Positions 58,767 through 64,000 of a DNA stretch of 64,000 nt are shown here, one piece after another. The position numbers and the translations under genes were made by a program. Source of the DNA: JAPKZH01 sp964537875 (GTDB lineage: Bacteria; Acidobacteriota; Aminicenantia; Aminicenantales; UBA4085); contig CAZIDN010000006.1 of NCBI GenBank assembly GCA_964537875.1, positions 44,347-108,346 of the forward strand. The letters are read 5' to 3'. The notes under the pieces are model-generated. The model was not told where the DNA came from and did no database searches. It was given only the letters and a program-made list of their open reading frames with translations. Every line of letters begins with the position of its first letter. Position 1 is the stretch's first letter.

Positions 58767-59747
58767 TCAATAGTTGAGCCGGCCTTCGGCCCAGCGCACG
58801 GAGAGCACGCTGAACATGTCCTTGGTCATGGCGGCCAGGTCGCAGTCGGGCTGCCAGCGCCATTCCATTTTCGCCGCGGAATCGTCGATGGTCATCGGCC
58901 AAGTTTCTGCGATGGTCTGCCGGAAATCGGGCTTGTATTCACAGACAAACTCGGGAATGTGCTTTTTGATCTCGGCGGCCAGCTCGCCGGGCGTGAAGCT
59001 CATGGCGGCCACGTTGAAATCGGCGTGGTGCTTGAGCCGGGAAGAGTCGGTTTCCATGAGATCGAAGATCGCTTTCAGGCAGTCCGGCATGTACATCATC
59101 GGCAGCCGCGTGTCCTTCTTGAGAAAACACGAGTATTTTTTATTTTTTACGGCCTCGTAAAAGATGGCCACGGCATAATCCGTCGTGCCGCCGCCGGGCA
59201 GGGCTTCATGGCTGATGATTCCGGGAAAACGGCAGCCTCTCACGTCCAAGCCGAAGCGCTCTGCATAGTAATTGCCGAGCAACTCGCCGGCGACTTTGGT
59301 GACGCCATACATCGTTTTCGGCCGGAGGATGGTCTCCTGGGGAGTATGTTTCCGCGGCGTCTCCGGACCGAAAACCGCGATCGAGCTGGGGATAAAGACC
59401 CGGGTCATCCCGTGTTCGCGGGCGGCCTCCAGGATGTTATAGGTCCCGGTCATGTTCACGTCCCAGGCCAAGCGCGGCTTTTTTTCTCCGGTGGCCGAAA
59501 GAATGGCCGCCATGTGGAAAATCGTATCGATACGGTATTTCTGGACGATGGCCTCGATGTTTTCTCTCTTTGTGACATCCAGGAATTCAAACGGCCCGGA
59601 TTCTGGAAGGTCGGCGGTCTCCGGCGGCTGGATGTCGGTGGCCAGGACGCTTGGAGCGTCATATTTTTTCCGCAGGGCCTTGATGAGCTCCGTGCCGATC
59701 TGGCCGGCCGAGCCGGTGACCATGATTTTTGTCATTTCTTTAGCCAT
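58767..59747 (-). CDS. tdh: NAD-dependent L-threonine 3-dehydrogenase, extended-SDR type
   Basis: 326 aa. Rossmann motif VTGSAGQIGTELI at 10-22, FHMAAILSATGEKKPRLAWD near 77, catalytic Tyr147/Lys151 in YGVTK, and FPGIISHEALPGGGTTDYAV near 172, the block that marks short-chain threonine dehydrogenases rather than UDP-sugar epimerases. It oxidises threonine to 2-amino-3-ketobutyrate, the substrate of Kbl (38265-39512). The two genes are about 19 kb apart, not in one operon as in many bacteria. Confidence 0.85.
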   Translation of the reverse strand: MAKEMTKIMVTGSAGQIGTELIKALRKKYDAPSVLATDIQPPETADLPESGPFEFLDVTKRENIEAIVQKYRIDTIFHMAAILSATGEKKPRLAWDVNMTGTYNILEAAREHGMTRVFIPSSIAVFGPETPRKHTPQETILRPKTMYGVTKVAGELLGNYYAERFGLDVRGCRFPGIISHEALPGGGTTDYAVAIFYEAVKNKKYSCFLKKDTRLPMMYMPDCLKAIFDLMETDSSRLKHHADFNVAAMSFTPGELAAEIKKHIPEFVCEYKPDFRQTIAETWPMTIDDSAAKMEWRWQPDCDLAAMTKDMFSVLSVRWAEGRLNY

Positions 59748-59851
59748 CGAATCGCCTCGGACGTTGAATTGATCTCAACCGAATTGCGTCGAAACGAATA
59801 ACTTATAACACAGGCAAAAGGTGAAATCAAACAGGAGCAACTGTGAGAAAG

Positions 59852-60014
59852 CATCTCCGTTTATGTGATTTCAAAGAGGCGTTGGCATCGCCCCTCGCCC
59901 CCTGGGGAACCAGTCCCGTCGGTTCCCCCCGTCGAAAAGCCGACGGGGCCCCCCTCCGCTAGGGGGCCTCAGGGGCGATACCAACGCCTCCTTGAAATCA
60001 CATATTTGGAGATG
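59852..60014 (+). repeat. Palindromic element family 1, copy R4
   Basis: The most complete copy. Outer CATCTCC (59852-59858) pairs with GGAGATG (60008-60014). Ends TATGTGATTTCAA and TTGAAATCACATA. Arms 59878-59895 and 59971-59988 (18 nt, one C-A mismatch). Central hairpin CCCCGTCGAAAAGCCGACGG. It lies between tdh and the SDR gene. Confidence 0.87.
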
Positions 60015-60059
60015 ATTCCCAACAGTGATAAAATAAGCTTTTTCACGCTTCGCGATATC

Positions 60060-60779
60060 ATGGAAAAAGAAAAAGTGGCGCTGGTCACGGGCTCCAGCCG
60101 GGGCATCGGCCGGGAGATCGCCCTCCGGCTGGCCGATATCGCCGGCGGGGTGGCCGTTCATTATCATCGGAACAAGGCCGCGGCGGCGGAGGTGGTTCGG
60201 CTGATCCGGCTGAAAGGCAAAGCCAGTTTCGCCTTCCGCGCCGATCTCACCAGCGAGAAGCAGGTCGTGGGCCTCGTCCGGAACGTCGAAGGACGCTTCG
60301 GAAGAATCGATATCCTGGTCAATTGTTTCGGGCCGTTTCTCCTAAAACCCTGGGAAAAGCTGACCGGCCCGGATTGGGATCTCATCCTGCGCGGAAACCT
60401 TCACAGCGCGTTTTTCTGCTTGAAAGCGGCCGTGCCCGGGATGAGAAAGAGGAAATGGGGCCGGGTCATCAACATCGGCTACGGCCGGGCCGAGCAGCTC
60501 GGGGCTTTTCCGAACATCACGCCCTATGCGGCGGCCAAGACCGGGCTGCTGATCTTGACGCGGACGGCGGCCAAAGCCGAAGCGGCGTCGGGAATCACCG
60601 TAAACATGGTCTCTCCGGGCCTGATCCAAGGGGGCCGTCTTCCCTCGGGCGGCAGGTTCGAATCGAGCGCCCTGGGCACGCCCTGTGATGTGGCGAAGGC
60701 TGTCTTATTTTTAGCCTCCGAAGATGCGGAGGCCGTGACCGGAACGAACCTGATCGTGTCCGGCACTTGGAAGATGTAA
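60060..60779 (+). CDS. Short-chain dehydrogenase/reductase lacking the catalytic Ser
   Basis: 239 aa from ATG 60060; the frame also reads through repeat R4 but that part is not coding. Cofactor site TGSSRGIGREIALRLAD at 10-26, NCFGPF near 86, catalytic Tyr/Lys in TPYAAAKTGLLI. The strand before the active site reads RVINIGYGRAEQLGAFPNIT with no Ser at the position used by classical SDRs. RVINIGxxxAEQL-type sequences form a distinct FabG-like subgroup (from memory). A ketone or pteridine substrate is possible. Confidence 0.78.
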   Translation: MEKEKVALVTGSSRGIGREIALRLADIAGGVAVHYHRNKAAAAEVVRLIRLKGKASFAFRADLTSEKQVVGLVRNVEGRFGRIDILVNCFGPFLLKPWEKLTGPDWDLILRGNLHSAFFCLKAAVPGMRKRKWGRVINIGYGRAEQLGAFPNITPYAAAKTGLLILTRTAAKAEAASGITVNMVSPGLIQGGRLPSGGRFESSALGTPCDVAKAVLFLASEDAEAVTGTNLIVSGTWKM

Positions 60780-60807
60780 TCCGGCCGCCAAGACCGCAGA
60801 TTATAAA

Positions 60808-60836
60808 TTTACTTTTATCGGAAAAAATACCATAAT
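60808..60836 (+). promoter_or_regulatory. Promoter of the cytidylyltransferase gene
   Basis: TTTACT (60808-60813), 17-nt spacer, CATAAT (60831-60836), 27 nt before ATG 60864. Confidence 0.45.
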
Positions 60837-60863
60837 ACCTCCTTTTATTAGCCTTACGAATCC

Positions 60864-61610
60864 ATGGAAACCATGAAGGCAGTCGTTTTGTGCGCGGGCC
60901 GCGGAGGCAGGCTGTTTCCTTTGACCAAAGACAGGCCGAAGTGCCTTCTGCGGTTTGGTGAAAAAACGGTCCTGGAATGCTGCCTGGAGAACCTGAAATC
61001 CACGGGCATCCTGGATGTCGTCCTGGTCACGGGCTACAAAACAGAAGCCGTCGAAGCCCTGGTCAAAGAAAAAGGCTATCACCGCGCCTCTTTTGTTATC
61101 AACGAAAAATATGCCGTCACGAACACGGCGTACTCCCTGAACTTAGCCCTTAAAAAGACGGATGCGGACTTCATCCTGATCAACGGGGATGTCCTCTTCG
61201 ACCGGGCCATTCTCGAAGGACTCCTCAAGCACCCGGCCGGGAATTGTATTGCCGTGGATCCCGATATCCCCCTCGACGCGGAGGAGATCAAGGTCAAGGC
61301 CGCCGACGGCCGGGTGGAAAAAATCAGCAAGGAAGTCGATCCCGGGCAAAGCCTGGGCGAAGCGATCGGGCTTTATAAGATCAGCCGGGGCCTCATCCGG
61401 GAATTGTCCCGCATCTATGACGACCTGGAGAGAAGGGGAGAAAACCATCATTTCTTCGAGAAAGGCTTTGAGACGATCTGCCAGCGATCGGCCGGGGATG
61501 GCCGGTCTTTCGGCATTTTCTTGACAGATCACAGGCCTTGGGTGGAAATCGATACCGTCGAGGATTTTTTGTATGCGACACGAGAAGTCTTTCCAAAGCT
61601 CTGCGGCTGA
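60864..61610 (+). CDS. Sugar/polyol-phosphate nucleotidyltransferase (LicC/IPCT-like)
   Basis: 248 aa from ATG 60864 (another in-frame ATG at 60873). N-terminal signature MKAVVLCAGRGGRLFPLT with PKCLLRFGEKTVLE near 33, NEKYAVTNTAYSLNLALKKT near 79, and INGDVLFDRAIL with the metal Asp near 107. The YAVTNTAYSL block resembles CTP:phosphocholine (LicC) and CTP:inositol-1-phosphate cytidylyltransferases. The overlap with a CDP-alcohol phosphotransferase gene supports CTP and a CDP-alcohol product. The alcohol (inositol-1-P, choline-P or similar) is not certain. Confidence 0.78.
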   Translation: METMKAVVLCAGRGGRLFPLTKDRPKCLLRFGEKTVLECCLENLKSTGILDVVLVTGYKTEAVEALVKEKGYHRASFVINEKYAVTNTAYSLNLALKKTDADFILINGDVLFDRAILEGLLKHPAGNCIAVDPDIPLDAEEIKVKAADGRVEKISKEVDPGQSLGEAIGLYKISRGLIRELSRIYDDLERRGENHHFFEKGFETICQRSAGDGRSFGIFLTDHRPWVEIDTVEDFLYATREVFPKLCG

Positions 61611-62256
61611 GTTTGATTATGAAAAATCGGCCCAGAAAAGGGACGATGATTATTCCCTGAAGTTCTTTGGGCTGAATAAATATCTCAATCGGCCGCTGGC
61701 CGCTCTCATCGTCCGGGCCGTTTTCAAGACCGGAGTCACTCCCAACCAACTGTCGCTGGCATCGTTCATCATCAGCTTAGCCGGCGCCTTCTGTTTCTTC
61801 AAAGGCTGGCCCCTCCTGTTTGCCTTCGGCGGTATCCTGGCGCAGGTGTCTTCCATCGTCGACTGCGCCGATGGCATGCTGGCCCGGGCTAGGGACCAAA
61901 GGAGCGAATACGGCGCTTATCTGGACCTGGTCCTGGACAGGGTCAGCGAATTTTTTTTGATGATGGGCTACACCCTCGGCTATTTTTTCTATAGCGGCCG
62001 GCTCGACCTGCTCATCCTCGGTTTCATCACGATCGCGCTCTATTTCCTGCAGATCTGCCTCTATTATTTGATCAAGAGCTATCGCCGAGACTCGGCCAAA
62101 GGGAATGCGGGGGAGAACAGGTCCTGGATGATCTTCCTGATGCTGCTGCTGGGCGTCATCAACAGGATGGACCTCGGCTTCTATATCCTTTTCATCGTGT
62201 CCTCAGGCGTCAACCTCTTCCTGCTCTTCGATTTTCTGCGCCGCAAAGACTCCTAG
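61573..62256 (+). CDS. CDP-alcohol phosphatidyltransferase family enzyme
   Basis: 227 aa. It overlaps the previous gene by 38 nt. The full family motif D-x2-D-G-x2-A-R-x8-G-x3-D-x3-D is present at about residues 97-122 (DCADGMLARARD, then GAYLDLVLD). Several transmembrane helices follow. It would transfer the phosphoalcohol from the CDP-alcohol made by the neighbour to a lipid or to another polyol. In hyperthermophiles a fused IPCT-DIPPS pair makes di-myo-inositol phosphate; in bacteria the pair may make phosphatidylinositol-type lipids. Confidence 0.87.
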   Translation: MRHEKSFQSSAAEFDYEKSAQKRDDDYSLKFFGLNKYLNRPLAALIVRAVFKTGVTPNQLSLASFIISLAGAFCFFKGWPLLFAFGGILAQVSSIVDCADGMLARARDQRSEYGAYLDLVLDRVSEFFLMMGYTLGYFFYSGRLDLLILGFITIALYFLQICLYYLIKSYRRDSAKGNAGENRSWMIFLMLLLGVINRMDLGFYILFIVSSGVNLFLLFDFLRRKDS

Positions 62257-62334
62257 AATTTTCGGATCCGAGGGAAAGCCTTCGACGGCCTATCCTTCAT
62301 TGGCTCGATCACCAACGTCGAAGTGAATTTGGAA

Positions 62335-62498
62335 GCATCCAAATATGTGATTTTCAATCGGTGCCGGAATCGCCCCCCGCCCCCCTGGGGAACCAGTCCC
62401 GTCGGTTCCCCCCGTCGAAAAGCCGCCGGGGCCCCCCTCCGCTACGGGGGCTTCGGGGGCGATCCCGGCACCGATTGAAAATCATGCAAATGGAGATG
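62335..62498 (+). repeat. Palindromic element family 1, copy R5
   Basis: GCATCC (62335-62340) with GGAGATG (62492-62498); ends GTGATTTTCAA and TTGAAAATCAT. Arms 62356-62377 and 62455-62476 (22 nt) pair with one A-C mismatch. The arm sequence is the GTGCCGGAA subgroup, like R1. It lies upstream of the hydrolase gene. Confidence 0.85.
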
Positions 62499-62580
62499 TT
62501 TATAGCGCTTCCTTTTAGTTTGAATCGACGGCGGCTTTGGAATTACAATAGGGGACGACCTTTCCGAGGAGAATGTCCTG

Positions 62581-63942
62581 ATGAAGAAGACCATCGCCAT
62601 CCTTTCATCCCTGTTGCTGTTAGGGATGACCGCGGACCGGGCACGGGCGCAAGACGCTCCGCCCGAGGACGAACTTATCGTCAAAGCCCGTCAATTCCTG
62701 GAATCCTTGAGCAACAATGACTTTCAGGCGGCGGTCCGGGATTTTGACCAGACGATGATGAGGGTTTCGGGCCCGGAAAAATTGGCGGAATTCTGGAAAC
62801 AAGTCCCTGGCATGTTCGGCGCTTTTAGGAAGCAGGCGGCGGCCAGGCGCGAAGAGCTGGGGCCCTATTCCATCGCCCTGGTGACGTGCGAATTCGAGAA
62901 AGTCACCATGGATGCCCGGGTGGTGTTCGACAAGAACAGAAAGATCGCCGGATTTCAGTTTGTTCCCTCCCTTCCGCCGGCCAATTACGAGCCTCCCAAA
63001 TACGCCAATCCAGATTTCTTTTTGGAAGAAGACGTCGTAGTCGGCAGCGGCGACTGGCAGCTGCCGGGAACGCTGACCATTCCCAAAGGAGAGGGGCCCT
63101 TTCCGGCGCTCGTGCTTGTCCACGGCTCGGGCCCCAACGACCGGGATGAAACGATCGGCCCCAATAAGCCCTTCAAAGACATCGCCTGGGGGCTGGCTTC
63201 GCACAATATCGCCGTCCTCCGCTACGAAAAAAGGACGCGTGTCTTCGGGCCGAGGATCGTCGTGGATAAAACGATCGCCGCTTCATTCACGGTCAAGGAA
63301 GAGTCGGTGGACGACGCGCTGGATGCCGTCCGGCTTCTCCGGGCTACGGCCAGGATCGACCAAAAGCGGATTTTTGTGCTCGGCCACAGCCTGGGCGGCA
63401 TGCTCATCCCGCGAATTGCCGAAGCCGGCCGCGACCTGGGCATCGCCGGGTTCATCATCATGGCCGGATTGACCCGGCCGCTGGAAGATGCCTATGTCAA
63501 GCAGATCAGCTACATCGTCAGCCTCGATGGCACCATTTCCGAAGAGGATAAAAAGCAGATCGACGAGGCCAAAGCCCAGAGCGAGAAAATCAAGGCGCTC
63601 AAGGAGGCCGATGCAGCTTCCGAAATAAAAATCTTGAACGCTTCGCCAAAATATTGGCTCGACCTTCGCGGATATGACCCGACCCTGGCGGCCTTGAAAA
63701 TCAGCCGGCCGGTCCTTATCCTGCAGGGGAGCCGCGATTATCAAGTGACGACCGAGGATTTCGAAAACTGGAAAAAGGCCCTCCGTCCGAGAGAAAATGC
63801 GGCCCTCAAGCTCTATCCCAAGCTGAACCACCTCTTCTTTGAGGGCCAGGGGCTGCCGACGCCGAACGAATATATCCAAATCCACGGCAGCGTGGCGGAG
63901 TATGTCATCATCGACATCGCGGCCTGGATCAAGAAAAACTAA
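62581..63942 (+). CDS. Exported alpha/beta hydrolase with N-terminal DUF3887 domain
   Basis: 453 aa, GAGGAG before ATG. Signal peptide (MKKTIAILSSLLLLGMTADRARA). A DUF3887-like domain (25-120): ARQFLESLSNNDFQAAVRDF, VSGPEKLAEFWKQV. Then an alpha/beta hydrolase (about 140-453): LVHGSGPNDRDETIG, nucleophile VLGHSLGGMLIPRI (GHSLGG), acid in LILQGSRDYQVTTEDF and base His in LYPKLNHLFFEG. This pairing is common in exported esterases/peptidases of uncertain substrate. A hairpin follows the gene. Confidence 0.86.
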   Translation: MKKTIAILSSLLLLGMTADRARAQDAPPEDELIVKARQFLESLSNNDFQAAVRDFDQTMMRVSGPEKLAEFWKQVPGMFGAFRKQAAARREELGPYSIALVTCEFEKVTMDARVVFDKNRKIAGFQFVPSLPPANYEPPKYANPDFFLEEDVVVGSGDWQLPGTLTIPKGEGPFPALVLVHGSGPNDRDETIGPNKPFKDIAWGLASHNIAVLRYEKRTRVFGPRIVVDKTIAASFTVKEESVDDALDAVRLLRATARIDQKRIFVLGHSLGGMLIPRIAEAGRDLGIAGFIIMAGLTRPLEDAYVKQISYIVSLDGTISEEDKKQIDEAKAQSEKIKALKEADAASEIKILNASPKYWLDLRGYDPTLAALKISRPVLILQGSRDYQVTTEDFENWKKALRPRENAALKLYPKLNHLFFEGQGLPTPNEYIQIHGSVAEYVIIDIAAWIKKN

Positions 63943-63973
63943 TACAAACGCAATAAATAAAGTGACAATGTAT

Positions 63974-63993
63974 GGGCGGCGCTTAGGCCGCCC
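63974..63993. terminator. Hairpin downstream of the last gene
   Basis: GGGCGGC (63974-63980), loop GCTTAG, GCCGCCC (63987-63993): a perfect 7-bp GC stem. No T-run follows within the window, so termination is plausible but not certain. Confidence 0.45.
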
Positions 63994-64000
63994 TCAAGCC

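Noticed and set aside
59865..60059. Upstream extension of the SDR gene and similar extensions of bamA and Gfo/Idh
   Set aside because: The extra codons run through repeat or hairpin sequence; the family N-termini begin at the ATGs I chose.
1..64000. tRNA, rRNA, CRISPR arrays, riboswitches and phage genes
   Set aside because: I scanned the intergenic regions by eye and saw no cloverleaf, spaced direct repeats, FMN or cobalamin element, or integrase/capsid genes. A covariance search would be decisive.

Overview
The window looks like a chromosomal segment of a diderm bacterium from a Candidatus Aminicenantes / Acidobacteriota-like lineage, probably a metagenome-assembled genome. This placement is inferred from gene content, protein style and GC-rich coding; there is no rRNA or marker alignment. 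It carries a complete outer-membrane biogenesis block (LolC/E, LolD, BamA, Skp, FabZ, LpxA, LpxI), many secreted peptidases and repeat proteins, and no phage or insertion-sequence transposase. I saw no tRNA, rRNA or CRISPR array.

Layout. 1-0.06 kb: start of a leftward gene. 0.12-0.45 kb: a long palindromic repeat with a second repeat nested in it. 0.5-7.9 kb: a rightward run (pyruvate-kinase C-domain protein, small outer-membrane barrel, RluB-type pseudouridine synthase, membrane glycosyltransferase-like protein with a discoidin tail, large secreted glycosidase-like protein), ending at a terminator shared with a convergent Lon-like protease. 10.5-23.2 kb: a rightward housekeeping run (GNAT-like protein, enoyl-CoA hydratase, ribH, nusB, lysS, lolC/E, lolD, bamA, skp, fabZ, lpxA, lpxI, Gfo/Idh oxidoreductase). 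23.2-31.4 kb: an LolA-like secreted protein with a decayed downstream gene, an APC permease, a sigma-54 activator with a degenerate receiver, and a 1379-aa secreted M14 carboxypeptidase. 31.7-38.2 kb: MscL with a zinc ribbon, a DhaL-DegV fusion, a BtuFCD/FecBCD-type importer, and an MFS carrier. 38.3-41.7 kb: a leftward operon of acetyl-CoA synthetase-like enzyme, acyl carrier protein and Kbl-type alpha-oxoamine synthase. 41.9-50.6 kb: an accessory-looking block of three exported proteins (repeat protein; lipoprotein with a Cys-less transglutaminase-like fold; PPC x4 / alpha-toroid / VWA protein), then a methyltransferase and a leftover 3' fragment of a second VWA-type gene. 50.8-64 kb: SpoIID-like protein, second APC permease, truncated winged-helix protein, epimerase, DUF1028 protein, M28 peptidase, NAD-dependent threonine dehydrogenase, SDR, a cytidylyltransferase / CDP-alcohol phosphotransferase pair, and a DUF3887-alpha/beta hydrolase.

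The most unusual signal is non-coding. Five copies of a ~140-165 bp palindromic element (121-452, 16853-16991, 57109-57245, 59852-60014, 62335-62498) share ends (GTGATTTCAA / TTGAAATCAC) and a GC-rich core. Each has its own 17-23 nt arm sequence that still pairs with its partner arm in the same copy, so arms differ between copies but pairing is kept. A second structured family (195-379 and 31490-31618) has inverted-repeat ends, and one copy sits inside the core of the first family's copy at 121-452. A third hairpin cluster lies inside the lpx operon at 22043-22202.

Functionally the window joins envelope assembly and lipid A synthesis with amino-acid and peptide scavenging (exported M14 and M28 peptidases, two APC permeases, threonine breakdown by Tdh plus Kbl). 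That suits an anaerobic or microaerophilic organism feeding on proteins and sugars, which is an inference.
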